A program made the translations under genes and the position numbers. Source: Agarophyton chilense (taxonomy: Eukaryota; Rhodophyta; Florideophyceae; Gracilariales; Gracilariaceae). From it: DNA of 64,000 nucleotides. Location of the stretch: the NCBI GenBank assembly GCA_030374765.1, contig JARGXX010000095.1, positions 1,364,001 through 1,428,000 on the forward strand. The letters run 5' to 3'. Numbering within the stretch: the first letter of the stretch is position 1; the number at the start of each line of letters is the position of its first letter. Below, in pieces: positions 29,642-40,371 of the stretch. The notes beneath the pieces were generated by a model. That model did not search any database, was not told the DNA's origin, and saw only the letters and a program-made list of their open reading frames with translations.

Positions 29642-30695
29642 ACTGCGGAAGAAGCAAGAAGCGGGCAAGAATTTGCGCGCAAAATCGAGGGGCACAGATG
29701 GCAAGTGAAGCTATGGATAAAAGAAATAGCCGACCCAGCCGCTGGTATGCCACACGGCAGCAGGGAAGTTGTACGGCGGCTTGTCGGCAGTTAGCACGCT
29801 GGCAGATGACGGAAACAGTTGACGATCAAAGACGGCGATCGGTGACGAAGGAAAGAGGAAGATCGGGAAAAGTGCTGGCAAACGTAGACGCCGCGAAACA
29901 GTGAGTGAGTGTTAGCGGGCGAGGAAGCGTCGGAATGGTGCGCGAAGGCGGAGGCGGGGGAGGGAGGGATGAGTTGGCGGTGTTTTGTTGCACTTGAGGC
30001 GCCGAATCGCGACACGCGGTGCATCAGCGGATCAAATAAGAAAGGTATTTGCCCAAAGGCAAGGCGAGTGCAGCGCGCCAGCTAAGGCAGCGGCCATTTT
30101 CACCCCTCGCCGCGGTTGTTTTCGGTTGCCATATTTTTGCTCCAGACGCGCGCGGCATTGCATCTATCTACAGTACGACAGTTGGTTGACTCAGGCAATG
30201 TTGCCAGCATGACGCGGAGCAGTGGAAATGCCGTTGCAAGATGCACTAGTAGAGAGGCTGCGTAGATATTGAAACGGAGCCAGTAGGCTTACTTGGTCAG
30301 AAGCGATGATCTAGAAATTTGTCGGGCGCTTCGGCCTGACTTTTCTGGCCACGCGCATGTAGGAGGTATGATTGTCGGTGGATGTATCGAACGTCATGAT
30401 GCACACGAGTTTAACGGAAGGCAAGAATGTTGCCATTCATTCACAGCATGTATATGTATGTAAGCGTCCGAGGCGGCAATGCACGAATGAGCGTTTCGGA
30501 AAACCGTTTAATGTTCTTCGTTACAAGCACAAAAGCGATGACATGGTTATGAGGAATACAGTTGTCAAAAGTCAGAATGGAAGTGGGGGCAGGGAGAAGG
30601 TTCACAGTGATCACGCTGCTGAAAAACGGCCACTTGTTCCGTGGGAGGTTCTCACAATAAATGATATCTAAGTTCTGCAACACAAACACGGGGCA
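29642..30695. other. Intergenic region, no gene seen
   Basis: About 1 kb between the exportin start and the 3' end of the DUF1295 gene. Overlapping short frames at 29593-30212 and 30372-30671 have no recognised content. The left part should hold the exportin promoter. Confidence 0.45.
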
Positions 30696-31637
30696 CTACT
30701 CTTGACCTTCGCGATTCACCAAGCTTGACTGTTCATTGGGCGTATTGACATCTTTTTCATCGGCGTCAGTAGAAGGCGTGGGGTTGTAAATTTTGAAATC
30801 AAGCAGCAAGGTGGTTTTGATAATCTTGGGTATTCTGACGTAAAGGGAAGGTGGAATGGGAATGAGCACGCTGGTTTTGTCTTTCCACTCCAAATAACCC
30901 GGTTTGTTTCCATACTTTTCAGCCCAAGACTTTTCAAGAATGGGAATGCCACTGACGAACAACAGTAACAAGGTAATGAAAATGGGACTAGCAATGGCTG
31001 CGTATTCGGCTCCGTCCAGATCGTTGGTAGCGGAGATAAACAAACCCCACCAAACCAGCATCTCGGCGAAAAAGTTGGGATGACGACTCCATTTCCAAAC
31101 GCCATAATCAGTCCATCTGCCCTTTGATTCTGGCTTGTTTTTAAAGATCAGTTTCTGCTGGTCTGCCACAGCCTCCAGGATTGCGGCGAACGCGAAAATC
31201 GCCCAGCCGACGTAGTCACGGCCATTCAACGAGGCGCTGACGGGCTTGGAGTTGACGATGGTTATGGAGAGGGATACGGTCCACACCCACACAGCCTGCA
31301 AACTCCAAAAGGCGGCCAGTTTGGCAAGATTATCGCGTTTGTCGTCAAAACGGCGATCTTCACCCCACAGAATGATTCGATACAGGAGGAAGGCACACAG
31401 ACGAGTACCCCAGGCGAAAACACATGTAGAAAGGACAATTTGACGCGGGTTGTAAGCGCCGCCGACAGTGAGAGTGATTATGGCCAACAGAATGAAGTTG
31501 GTGGTGCCGGCAAAGTCCGTGAGCTTGTCGAAGCGCAAGGCATACGTGACGAGGAAGAAGGAAAACTGGAAGAGCACGGTGACAATGGCGGTAAGCGCCA
31601 GCAAGCGGTCGTCTAGCGGGTTGGACATTGCGATCAT
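30696..31637 (-). CDS. DUF1295 / steroid 5-alpha-reductase-like membrane protein
   Basis: 313 residues, with about seven hydrophobic segments spread over residues 1-245. The C-terminal signature GVWKWSRHPNFFAEMLVWWGLFI, preceded by FKNKPESKGRWTDYG, is that of the DUF1295 family, related in fold to steroid 5-alpha reductases and isoprenylcysteine methyltransferases. Members are probable NADPH-dependent oxidoreductases of ER or other membranes, and the substrate is unknown. The hydrophilic acidic tail (residues 280-313) is cytosol-like. ATG 31637 is the first Met; ATG 31628 (MSNPLDD) is equally likely. The 3' end points away from the exportin gene. Confidence 0.85.
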   Translation of the reverse strand: MIAMSNPLDDRLLALTAIVTVLFQFSFFLVTYALRFDKLTDFAGTTNFILLAIITLTVGGAYNPRQIVLSTCVFAWGTRLCAFLLYRIILWGEDRRFDDKRDNLAKLAAFWSLQAVWVWTVSLSITIVNSKPVSASLNGRDYVGWAIFAFAAILEAVADQQKLIFKNKPESKGRWTDYGVWKWSRHPNFFAEMLVWWGLFISATNDLDGAEYAAIASPIFITLLLLFVSGIPILEKSWAEKYGNKPGYLEWKDKTSVLIPIPPSLYVRIPKIIKTTLLLDFKIYNPTPSTDADEKDVNTPNEQSSLVNREGQE

Positions 31638-33030
31638 CAAGCGTTAACGGGGGAAGTCTGATTGGGGGAATTTGACAGTGGGTAAGAAGTGCAAATGTGG
31701 AGTCGGCGTTATTTAGACGTGTAGAGGGATGGAGGAGGTTTTAAGGATTATACGGAGATTGAAGTACGTGTGTGACGTGGAAGGGCGGTGAGGCGTAGTG
31801 GGCCATGGAGGAAGGTGCGTCAATCACACTAGAGTATGTGGCAGGCACGCGTGAGAAGGCGAGAAGTGTTGTTGGGGCACAATGTTACCCTTCGTACGTG
31901 TTTTCCACCGGAAGTTTTTCACACGGTGGTCATCGAGAGTTGTGTGACCTTTCTGGGACGTCTGGCGAACGCTTGCCACAAATGCAGATACGAACGGTGA
32001 GGAATGGCGTTTATAGAATTGCATTGGGCGAATTGTGTCCATTCATGAGCAACGTGCATTGAGGGCATTCTTCGTCACGCCGAGTATATCGGCCGTGTTG
32101 TGACCACTGACTGGTCGAACGTTGTGGTCTATCGCAGTTCGAATGTTGAACTATCAGAATCGTTCCACAAGCACCATGTTTCCAACTCTCGGCTGAATGC
32201 GATGACATTGAGTTCGACGACGTGATGTCAGCGACATAGCGGGTGACGTCGCACAAACGCAACATGCGCATGTGTTTGCACCATATTGATACAGTTGTGT
32301 GCTGAGATGTGCGACTATCACCTTGAGAATGGAAGCAGAAGCAGCGCAAAGCTTAGTTGATTATTTGTTTGTGAATACTTTTTTTGCGGGGGAAAGATGA
32401 ATCGCGCACATTGCGCTCACAAAAGTGTTGAGACGTGTTGAGCACATCTGTGTGACAACTCAAGACGATACTGTGATTGGACTTTGCGGGTCAGGCCGCT
32501 AAGCAGCCAAGAGGCCAAACGGCCAACAAGCCAAGCTGGTTGAGCGTTTACACCAAGTTATAAATCGCATCAGTTGCAAGCGATGTTCAGTCGGCGATTG
32601 GGCAACAACACATACTGCGGAACAAGCGCGAAACGCACAAGCACCCACACCATAACAAGCCAAAAAAAACAAAAAAGGAGTGCGCGCGTCTAGCTAGCTT
32701 GCTGGCGGTGGCAACAGAAGACAGTGCGTAACGGAGGCGGGCGAAAGACGTGAAGACGCGGGCTGTGGATGAGCTCAAGACAACGAAGGAAGGAGACGGA
32801 TGCAAAACGACAAAACAGCGGCGTATAGAGCGCCCCGGCGAGGTCACGAGAGGCTCTGCGGGGGGCGCGCAGAAGGTGGGTGCTGTGCTGCCGCCAGATG
32901 AGCAGCTGGCCGCGCGGGGGGCGCGCCGTCACGGCCGCTCGCTGCGCCAGCGCTGTTCCACGCGCCACAGCTCAAAGCGCAGCTCGTGCGGCATGAGCGT
33001 GGCGCGTGCTTCTCTCCCCTTGTAGCGCTC
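31638..33030. other. Intergenic region, no gene seen
   Basis: About 1.4 kb. It contains purine- and repeat-rich stretches (for example AAGCCAA/GGCCAA repeats near 32500-32535) and open frames on both strands without recognised content. GC rises sharply from about 32800 toward the next gene. Confidence 0.45.
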
Positions 33031-33038
33031 TATAAAAG
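33031..33038 (+). promoter_or_regulatory. TATA box of the 33208 gene
   Basis: TATAAAAG sits in GC-rich DNA, framed by the inverted AGCGCT/AAGCGCTT. Start of transcription is expected near 33060, about 145 bp before the ATG. Confidence 0.65.
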
Positions 33039-33207
33039 CGCTTGCGCCGGCAGCTGTCCCTGTCTTCATCACTCGCACCGCCCGAGTTTACATTCCGCTC
33101 GCCCCCTCGTTCGCCCCACCCTCCCTCGCTTCGCTGCACTGCACCTCTCTTAACACCGACCATTTTGACCTCACGTGGGCACAACACAACAACAGCTCTC
33201 CGCTAGC

Positions 33208-33783
33208 ATGACAATGGTACCAATTCATAGCACGCCAACCTCGTCCGACGGCAGCTACACATCACCAGAGCGAAGCTCACCGCGCACGCCGCGCGGCAAG
33301 CGCAGCCGCAGCAGAAGAAGGAAGCGACGGTCGCAAGCGGCGCTAAGTCGCTCACCGTCGCAACACGCAGTGGAAGAACTAGGCGACCTAGCTAACTTCT
33401 TCAGTACTCTCATACCAGGCAGCTACGAACCGTCATCACTCCGTCGCACGCGCAGCGCGTCGCACAGCAGCTCGCGCAACAGCGTGTCAAGTGACACACC
33501 GTCGTCGTCGGCTGCGTCGTCGGCTGCGTCGTCGCCGGGCCGGTCGCTGAGTCGGTCGTCGCCATCGACGCCGCTGCCTCCGGCGGACGACGACGCGTCG
33601 CCTGTGCGCCGCGCGCGAAAGCGCCAAGTGCGCTGGAAGGACCAAAGTGGCGGCGAGGCGGCGGCGGCGGCAGCGGCAGCGGCGGTGGCAGTGGCACACA
33701 GCACTGCCTCGCCCGCTAGCACAGGCAGCGGGTCGCTGCTGCTCAACGCCATGCTCGACATGGTGCATGGGCGCTCGTCCTAG
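33208..33783 (+). CDS. Ser/Arg-rich disordered protein with RVxF-like motif (191 aa)
   Basis: No family recognised. A Ser/Pro/Arg-rich basic region (RGKRSRSRRRKRRS) comes first, then one short ordered-looking segment (EELGDLANFFSTLIPG, residues 56-71), a Ser-rich stretch, RARKRQVRWKD, a run of nine Ala coded by GCG/GCA repeats, and a C-terminal NAMLDMVHG. KRQVRW fits the RVxF docking motif of protein phosphatase 1 regulators, flanked by basic residues as usual, but this is inference. GCG-rich codon use exceeds that of its neighbours. The strong TATA box suggests regulated or high expression. ATG 33208 is chosen because the frame upstream opens only with GTG. Confidence 0.6.
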   Translation: MTMVPIHSTPTSSDGSYTSPERSSPRTPRGKRSRSRRRKRRSQAALSRSPSQHAVEELGDLANFFSTLIPGSYEPSSLRRTRSASHSSSRNSVSSDTPSSSAASSAASSPGRSLSRSSPSTPLPPADDDASPVRRARKRQVRWKDQSGGEAAAAAAAAAVAVAHSTASPASTGSGSLLLNAMLDMVHGRSS

Positions 33784-34828
33784 TCTCTCCATCTAGCCGC
33801 GTGTACAGCTCGCACAGCAGGCACAACGCGATACGCTAGTACAGCGTGCACAGCGCGTACAGCGTGCACAGTGTGTACACCACGCACAGCGCCATAGTTA
33901 GCGAAGCTGCACGCGTGCCGCATTGCTGTGCAGTGCAAAGTAACTATATCTGGTAGCTAGCAAATAAAAGAAACGTGGGGCGCAGGGGCTGCGCACCACG
34001 TGTAACATCGTTGTGTCCGTTGCTCGCATCGCGTACTGTCGCGTGTGTGCTTCACGCGCTGCGCACCCGCCCCTAACGTCGCCTCCTGCCGCCCCGTTGG
34101 CGTTGTGTCGCGCCGTTGGTTGCCTCATTGCTCGCGTGTGCGCGCACTCACGCGTGCGTGCGCGCCCCGCTTGCCCCCGCCACCGCCCCCACGCAGCCGC
34201 CCCCACGCAGCCGCCCCCACGCAGCCGCCCCCACGCCCCGAGCGCTGTCGACGCGTTTCGCCTCCTCTCGCGTCTGGCGCGCGCGCGTAGGGCCTTTGCT
34301 TGCCAAACTGCAGACGCTGTCGCCTTCGGCCCTCACACCCCCCTCCCCCACCCATTCCCTCCCACCCACACGCACCTCGCCCGTCCCTCCCCGCTCGTCA
34401 CCCACTCCTCCGCCACGCCACTCACACATCTACTCCCTTCGTGTCGCCCTCCGCACCGCAACGTTACCTTCTCTACCGTCTATCCGTTGCGTTCCGCTGC
34501 GTTCCGCACCCTCTCTCACCCAACCACCTCTCCTTCCCCCATTCTCTTCATTCCCCACCCGCGCTTCTTCCCCCCGCCCGTTCGTTCATCTTGCCTTTGC
34601 ACGCTTCCCCCCTCCCCCTTACCTCTCCCCCTTATCTCTCCCCCTCACCCCCCTTACCCCTCCTTCCTTACCCCTCTCCCTTTTCTCTTCGAGCCCGTCG
34701 CTTTACGCTCTTTCCCACATCTTCCAACTACATCACCTTTTCGCTCTGCATGCCATCCGCCTCTTTTCCTTTTCATTAGAGCCTGCGCGCTTGTTGTAAG
34801 CCCCAACACCGAAAACCCACTCCACAAC
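33784..34828. other. GC-rich repetitive intergenic region
   Basis: It holds imperfect repeats of GTACAGCGTGCACAGCGC near 33830-33895 (3' UTR of the previous gene), a 14-bp tandem repeat at 34183-34236 and a long pyrimidine-rich stretch (34340-34780) that keeps frames open on the plus strand. No gene is supported. Confidence 0.55.
34183..34236. repeat. 14-bp tandem repeat, about 3.9 copies
   Basis: The unit CCGCCCCCACGCAG is repeated three times exactly and then partly. Confidence 0.85.
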
Positions 34829-35510
34829 ATGTCTTTCCTCAAATGTTGCGTCGGCGCCGATCCGCGGCCCCCTCCAGAAAATGTGCGTCCGGTCTCCTCC
34901 TCACATCGCCGAAGCGCCGCCGCTGCTGCCGCCGCGTATGCCACTGGAGCCAGTGGCAACAAGAAGAAGATGAAGCACCCCACTGAGGTCTTTTTCGACC
35001 CCACCAAGCCGGACGGTCAGCTTAGCTCTGTAACCGATCCCCCCACTTCAAACCGTGACCATTCTGACCCAAAGAAGAAGAAGGAACACAAGGATCGCTC
35101 AGGTATGTTTTCATCTTCTTCCTTCCCTTTTACGCTTTGAACCCTTGTTTCTCACCATTGTTATGCCCTTTCATTTTGCATTACCTTTGCCTCTTTCTTG
35201 GCGTACACCTACCATTCATTACAAAGCTCATCAGAAGGAATCAAAAAAAGCAGCTCCAGCCAATGACCGCGCGGAGCTAGAGCTTCCGGATAACAACGGT
35301 CTTACTCGCGGTCAAAACTTCATGAAGGTAGAAAAGTGGCTACGCTCGTCGTGTAAGCACGAGCAGATAGACATAACTCCCAAGCAGATCACAAATATCG
35401 AAGATGGTCCCACTGATGCCCCTGATGCCGCTGCCGAACCGCCATCGGAGAAGGACAGACTTCCGCATGCGATGGTCAACCATCACCCCACCACAAATCC
35501 TTCTCGATAA
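34829..35510 (+). CDS. Small hydrophilic protein of unknown function, two exons (185 aa)
   Basis: Exon 34829-35102 and exon 35227-35510 join in frame across a 124-bp intron (GTATGT...AAAG). The product starts MSFLKCCVGADPRPP; the Cys pair near the N-terminus could be palmitoylated, but there is no myristoylation glycine. An Ala run and Lys-rich stretches (KKKKEHKDR) follow. The C-terminal exon has NFMKVEKWLRSSCKHEQIDITPK, the only part that looks folded. No family recognised. Without splicing the first exon would end after a short Ser/Phe tail. Confidence 0.6.
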
Positions 35511-36017
35511 TTGCTCAGTTTATCCGTATCTACTGCCTCAAAAACACGAAATGAGATGACAACACAACTCACCGCCAGTCACAACTTGCGTTTTGCTACT
35601 TTCAGTGTTGAGAGCCGCCCTTCGGTTGCCGACTAGGAGATACAACCATCCACGGAACGAGAGATGTTCGATTGCATTCGCTCCTTGCTCTGGTTTTGCC
35701 GCCATCAACCTAACAATCGCCATCTTCCACGAATTGCTCGCACCACAACTCGTTCCGCCCACCCACCCATCCACACCCGTCCCCCTTCACAACCTCGTGT
35801 AGTGTCATTGTAGGAAGCTCAACCCTTGCCCATTTATGCCTAAAAATGTAGACCACCAATGTGACTATATTCCACTAGCCTTTCATACACTTGTACAATA
35901 CTAATGCCAATTGTGTTGTTCATCAAAGACAAAATGTTTTCATACACATGACAACGTTTCAACATCATAGTTTTTGGTGCCGCGATGTCTTTGTTCACTC
36001 CGTTATAGCTACACCGT
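35511..36017. other. Gap between convergent genes
   Basis: About 500 bp, nothing recognised. Confidence 0.5.
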
Positions 36018-36777
36018 TCAAGTGCCTAGTCTCTGTTCTCGTTCCAACACTTCGGGCTCGAATTTGATGTAGTAAATTGTCAACGGCTGCCCTTGCGACG
36101 GTGTCTCGTTCTCGTTGTCTCGAGCTAACACCTTAGCTGTTACCTCTGCAGGGAACCCAGCCGAATTCAACACCCCATTGATTATACCTGCGGAGAAAGC
36201 TGCGCAGTTAAAGTGACCGTAGTCCGCTGGTACCGAGATGTACCTGTTAACCAAAGGCTCGGCTTCTTCAATATAGTCTTTTTGCGATGCATATTGAACA
36301 ATCGTACGGTACACGTCAGTATAATTCTCATACACAACTTTCTGTCGGGGCACGCACGGATTGAATTAACAATATGAGAACAGAAAACTTACATTCCAGA
36401 TCAGAATCACGCACTTTCTTCAAAGAGTCCGCTTGTTTTCCATACAGAAACGTCCACAGTGTGAGCGCGATAAAACTAAGAATGTTGCGAAGGCGCGTGT
36501 CTCGTTTTGATATCTTTTCCCTCGCAATGATCAGATCCAATGCCCGGCGACCAATTCTGTATCCGAGTTGCGACAGTTTCTCCTGTAGAGCCATTACTGA
36601 TTCCACACGATCCCGGCAATATGAGACTAGTTCTGCAAATAAGGCGAGGTATGCATCCATATTCACTTCACCTCTTGCTTGTGCCAGACTCTTCTCCAAT
36701 ATACTTTTTGTTACGCCTGTTGACGAAGTACTTGTGGAAATATCAGACAACATACTCCGTCTTCCACGTGATTGCAT
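36018..36777 (-). CDS. TRAPPC5: TRAPPC5/Trs31 subunit of the TRAPP tethering complex, two exons
   Basis: TRAPP complexes tether ER- and Golgi-derived vesicles and act as exchange factors for Rab1 or Rab11. Exon 1 is 36777-36393 and exon 2 is 36337-36018, split by a 55-bp intron (GTAAGT...AAAG). The phase demands this acceptor, and the joined product has 234 residues. Family blocks are FAELVSYCRDRVESV, LGYRIGRRALDLI, RLRNILSFIALTLWTFLYGKQADSL, then PLVNRYISVPADYGHFNCAAFSAGIINGVL and GFPAEVTAKV at the C-terminus, the usual order in Bet3-fold Trs31. The N-terminal 40 residues are Ser/Thr-rich and extra. Confidence 0.9.
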
Positions 36778-37320
36778 TTTGTTGGCGCTCTAATGGATAT
36801 GGCTCTGGCTTCCTAGCTTCCTTTATCTGATCTACTACCTCAGTTCGTGTCTTTGATGGTGCTTTCCCTAAACAATATTTGCGTGCGCCAGCCGTAAGCA
36901 GCAAAGCAGACCGAACCGTTCCCACTTCAAAAATTCCGTGGTGTTTGCTTTCTCTTCGCGGTTTCACTTTACAAAGACGCTGAGGCCATGGGGGGCGTTG
37001 CCGTTTAAACCCTGAATATGAAAAACATGGACCTCTGAAAATGTATACATCTTCAATTTTAATCACGCAACTAGCTAGCGATTCGTGGCCACCCACGCGG
37101 GTGGACCGAAGCCCCCAGTTCGTGTCATAAACAAGCGTTCCTTCTTCCCCCACTGGCGCAGGAGTACACACGCCCCTCTCTTTTGCGCCACTGCGACCCT
37201 TTGCTTAGAATACCAAGCATGCACATGGTTTTCGAGAGAGTGGGTTAGAGTTAGTAATCATTGCTAGCTCCCTCATGACGTTATTTTGTAGAGAAATCAG
37301 TCTCTAGAAATAGTTAAGAA
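36778..37320. other. Divergent intergenic region TRAPPC5 / C9orf78
   Basis: 543 bp. An open minus frame (36743-37171) overlaps the TRAPPC5 start out of phase and has no recognised content. It probably holds both promoters. Confidence 0.45.
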
Positions 37321-38211
37321 ATGGAAAACTCGCAAGCAAGTGCGGAGGCACAGTGTCAAGGCAGCACAAATAAGTCTTTATCAGAATTTAAGCCACTTGA
37401 GTCAAATGCAACACCACTGTTTCGAGTCCGAAAGCGTTCCCAAAAGGCTCGAAAAAAGCGCTCTCTGGAAAGAAATAAGGGTGGAGTTGATGAAGATGAA
37501 GGGATTTCAAAAACTGATCTACTTCTCCTGAAGGAGGCACAGGTCATGCGAGAGAAAATTCGCTTGGCAGCACTGGATACCGGCTTATCAGGGAGAAAAC
37601 GTAAATCATACCCAGAGCAAGCGGAAGTTGAGAACGATGGCAACAATACCGCCGCCTTGGGTCTCCGTAATAATTTCGCAGTTGAGAGATCCAACAATGT
37701 AATGGAAGAGCACATGAAAAATTACATAGAGGAGGGCATTCGCAAAAAGTTCGGACAACAGGAAACCGGTGGGAGTTTGAAAAACAGCCATGACCTGCAA
37801 GAGGAGAATTTGTACGCTATACCCGAACATTTGAAAGTCGAAGAAAGACAGCAATATGACCCGGGTGAAGGAATGCCGACGGCAGGTGTGGAGGAAATTG
37901 AGCTCCCAGAACACGTCCGCCGCAAGAATGAGATAGAAACACTTCGAGCTCGAGAAAAACTCGAAGAACAGTGCAATATCGAAGGCCGACCGAAAAGTTC
38001 CAATTCAGCATGTATTGAAGACAAATCGCATGCCATTTTCGGGTTAAGTAAGGGTAGTTCAAGCGACCCCAACACCACTTATTGTCAACAAGGACACCGA
38101 CAAACCCACCAAGCCGCACAAACCGATATTCCTAATACTAAGAAACGACGTTTTAGACACGCGACTGATAATCTAGTTGCAGATCGCTTCCGTAAACGAT
38201 GGCGGCGCTAA
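37321..38211 (+). CDS. C9orf78: C9orf78/TLS1 (HCA59) family splicing-associated protein
   Basis: 296 residues, highly charged. It carries the conserved pieces of the family: a basic N-terminal region (RVRKRSQKARKKR), LLLLKEAQVMREKIR, MEEHMKNYIEEGIRKKFG, LYAIPEHLKV, then a GIPEV-like segment (AGVEEIELPEH) and a C-terminal ATDNLVADRFRKR. Human C9orf78 binds BRR2 in the spliceosome, and yeast Tls1 affects splicing of telomere-related transcripts, so a nuclear U5-associated role is expected. Disordered for most of its length, as in the family. Single exon, ATG 37321. Confidence 0.8.
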   Translation: MENSQASAEAQCQGSTNKSLSEFKPLESNATPLFRVRKRSQKARKKRSLERNKGGVDEDEGISKTDLLLLKEAQVMREKIRLAALDTGLSGRKRKSYPEQAEVENDGNNTAALGLRNNFAVERSNNVMEEHMKNYIEEGIRKKFGQQETGGSLKNSHDLQEENLYAIPEHLKVEERQQYDPGEGMPTAGVEEIELPEHVRRKNEIETLRAREKLEEQCNIEGRPKSSNSACIEDKSHAIFGLSKGSSSDPNTTYCQQGHRQTHQAAQTDIPNTKKRRFRHATDNLVADRFRKRWRR

Positions 38212-38342
38212 CACATCGATCATTTCTCGCTACCTCTTTCCCCATCTTATGCTCTTCCTGAGATGCTCTTTATTTTGAACAGCGATGGTATATCCTGGTG
38301 GACCTGCAAGACGGGGTTTGAATTACTCTTTGTTCTCTACCA

Positions 38343-39377
38343 TCACTTCTCTTCCCCGTAGGTTCGATTTGAAATGCGTGTCGCATGGCCTCTGCGAATG
38401 ATCCTGTTCTGATCCCATATGAAGAAGGGTGTGATTGCTCGTGCTACGGGAATGATCAATACGTCCAAAAATGATAAACCTGGGGTTACACCAGCCGTCA
38501 GTATGCCAAGCAGGTGGCCGATTAAGCCGGTGCACACTCGAAAGCGCTTACGCATGACGCCGTCCGCTATCGATTTTGCCACATGTTCAGCAGAGAATAT
38601 GCCTCCTGTTTCTGATATTTGAAGAGTTTCAAGAGGCATAGATAATCTTTCTTGATGTAGACCAGGTGTGTCTGTATCGGGCGGGAACACGAGAGTGACT
38701 CCTATGTTATATGGTTTAGCTTCATAGTACATAGTTTCCGCGAAACCTCGGACAGCATACTTGGTAGGTGCGTACGCAGATTGTCCGAAAACCGGGGTTT
38801 GACCAGCCATTGAGCTAAGAAAAACAATATGACCAGATTTTCTCTTCGCCATTCTCTTGAATACAGCGTGTGTGGGGAATACTTGGGTAAAGTAGTTTGA
38901 GTTCATTTGATCCCGGAAAACAGATGGCTCGAGTTCTTCAAAGTAGCCCCCAATCGCTCCTCCAGCGCAGTTCACAAGTATATCTATCGATCCATAATGT
39001 TCTTCAACAAACGAGACCATTTCCTCCACTGCTTTGTGATCTGAACAATCAGTAGCGTGAACATAAACATGTGAGGATGCTGACGCAGATGGATCTTGGG
39101 GCTCCAGATCCAATGCAGCAGCTCGAAGCCTTTCTTTATTTCGAGCTACCAGAGTAACTGTTGCGCCGTCTTGTGTCATTATGCGTGCTATCTCCTTGCC
39201 GATTCCAGAACTTCCCCCTGTTATAAGAACATGTTTGTCTGTGTAGAAGCTGGAACGTTTTTTGAAAGGCGATTGGAGAATTCCCATGTTTGCAAAAAGA
39301 GCCGATAAACCTATTAGAACGGCGGCTCCTAACACCGCGGAAACGTTAGAATCATTCAAACTTGGCAAGGTTATCAT
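38343..39377 (-). CDS. KDSR: 3-ketodihydrosphingosine reductase (KDSR/TSC10)
   Basis: It reduces 3-ketodihydrosphingosine to dihydrosphingosine with NADPH, the second step of sphingoid base synthesis, at the cytosolic face of the ER. The short-chain dehydrogenase fold is complete: ITGGSSGIGKEIA for cofactor binding (residues near 49), LVNCAGG, SSMAGQ with the catalytic Ser and YAPTKYA with Tyr/Lys. PPDTDTPG is the KDSR-type variant after the active site. A membrane segment at about residues 13-32 and hydrophobic stretches near the C-terminus (GVTPGLSFLDVLIIPVARAI) fit ER anchoring. 344 residues; ATG 39377. Confidence 0.9.
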   Translation of the reverse strand: MITLPSLNDSNVSAVLGAAVLIGLSALFANMGILQSPFKKRSSFYTDKHVLITGGSSGIGKEIARIMTQDGATVTLVARNKERLRAAALDLEPQDPSASASSHVYVHATDCSDHKAVEEMVSFVEEHYGSIDILVNCAGGAIGGYFEELEPSVFRDQMNSNYFTQVFPTHAVFKRMAKRKSGHIVFLSSMAGQTPVFGQSAYAPTKYAVRGFAETMYYEAKPYNIGVTLVFPPDTDTPGLHQERLSMPLETLQISETGGIFSAEHVAKSIADGVMRKRFRVCTGLIGHLLGILTAGVTPGLSFLDVLIIPVARAITPFFIWDQNRIIRRGHATRISNRTYGEEK

Positions 39378-39873
39378 CGGACGCTTGCAAGAATCCGGGT
39401 GCTTGCAGCCAAGATTTGCCAGACGTGCGTGCCCCTCAAGTTCTTAGCAAAAAAATGCTGCGGCCAAAACGGCAAGAAAATTTGACTCGCTCAGCTCGAA
39501 AAGTTCGTCGATATTCTTCCACATGACGAATCCAAACTTCAACCGATGCACTCCGGGCCGTATCTCGTGGACCCCTTCCGCTTTCGTGAATGCGTTTCTG
39601 ACTGTCCTCGCTTCAGCCTATCCAATTCTCACAGACACACAACGGCATCAAACGCGAAGCCTCTGTAAATGAATATATTTATCTTTTTGTTTTTATTTAA
39701 CAAATGCACAGTCGTATGAAACCCCTGTCAACCTTTCTAATGCTTTCCATCCAAACCGGGCGAGTGCCCACAACCTTGTGTTAACCAACTGTCCGGGGAC
39801 GAAGATATCCTTATCTAGCACCTCCTTCACCCCTTATTATTTTGATGTTTGTTTCAAATCGTGAAGAATCAGG
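39378..39873. other. Divergent intergenic region KDSR / RPB4
   Basis: About 500 bp, probably both promoters. No strong motif noted. Confidence 0.45.
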
Positions 39874-40371
39874 ATGATTAAACCAGAAGATGAAATCGAG
39901 AATACTTTCCTTGCCGAAGGAAATGGGCGAAAGGAGGAAGAAGACGAAGAGGGAGAGGAAGAGTATGTCACCATTCCCCCTTCCGAAGAAGACGCTTCCA
40001 CGCTAAAATTTAGCTACGAGTTTACCCTTGAGGGCCACGCGCAACCGTTGTTTATTTCGGAGGTGGGACATCTGCTCAAAGTCCACGTAGAGAAACAAGA
40101 AAGAAGATTAGGAGATCTCAATGTGGTACTTCGAAAGTCTCTGGATTACGCCGAGCGGTTCGGTCAACTTGCAAAAACGGAACAATCAATAGCTGTGCGC
40201 GCGCAGCTAGAAGCTGTGAACCCGAAATTGCATGAATTCGAAGTTGCACAACTGGCTAGTTTAATGCCTAAGGAGGTTGACGAGGCGAAAGCGATTGTTC
40301 CCAGTCTGGCTGCTCGGTACGATGATGACGTTATTTCTGATATTCTGAAGAACTTTGAGGTTTGGTTATGA
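39874..40371 (+). CDS. RPB4: RNA polymerase II subunit RPB4
   Basis: RPB4 with RPB7 forms the stalk of RNA polymerase II. The 165-residue product ends with the diagnostic LHEFEVAQLASLMPKEVDEAKAIVPSLAARYDDDVISDILKNF, and a VVLRKSLDYAERFGQLA helix precedes it, as in eukaryotic RPB4. The first 45 residues are acidic and low in complexity. The C-terminus stops soon after DILKNF with EVWL, slightly short of the usual end, so a small last exon is possible (the exon would end at GAG/GTTTGG), but no good acceptor is evident. RPC9 is the other family member; length and the terminal block favour RPB4. Confidence 0.82.
   Translation: MIKPEDEIENTFLAEGNGRKEEEDEEGEEEYVTIPPSEEDASTLKFSYEFTLEGHAQPLFISEVGHLLKVHVEKQERRLGDLNVVLRKSLDYAERFGQLAKTEQSIAVRAQLEAVNPKLHEFEVAQLASLMPKEVDEAKAIVPSLAARYDDDVISDILKNFEVWL

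Noticed and set aside
33898..34799. Long plus frames in pyrimidine-rich DNA before 34829
   Set aside because: Low-complexity Pro/Ser/Leu products that come from CT-rich sequence.
36743..37171. 142-codon minus frame upstream of TRAPPC5
   Set aside because: It overlaps the TRAPPC5 start out of phase and has no known content.
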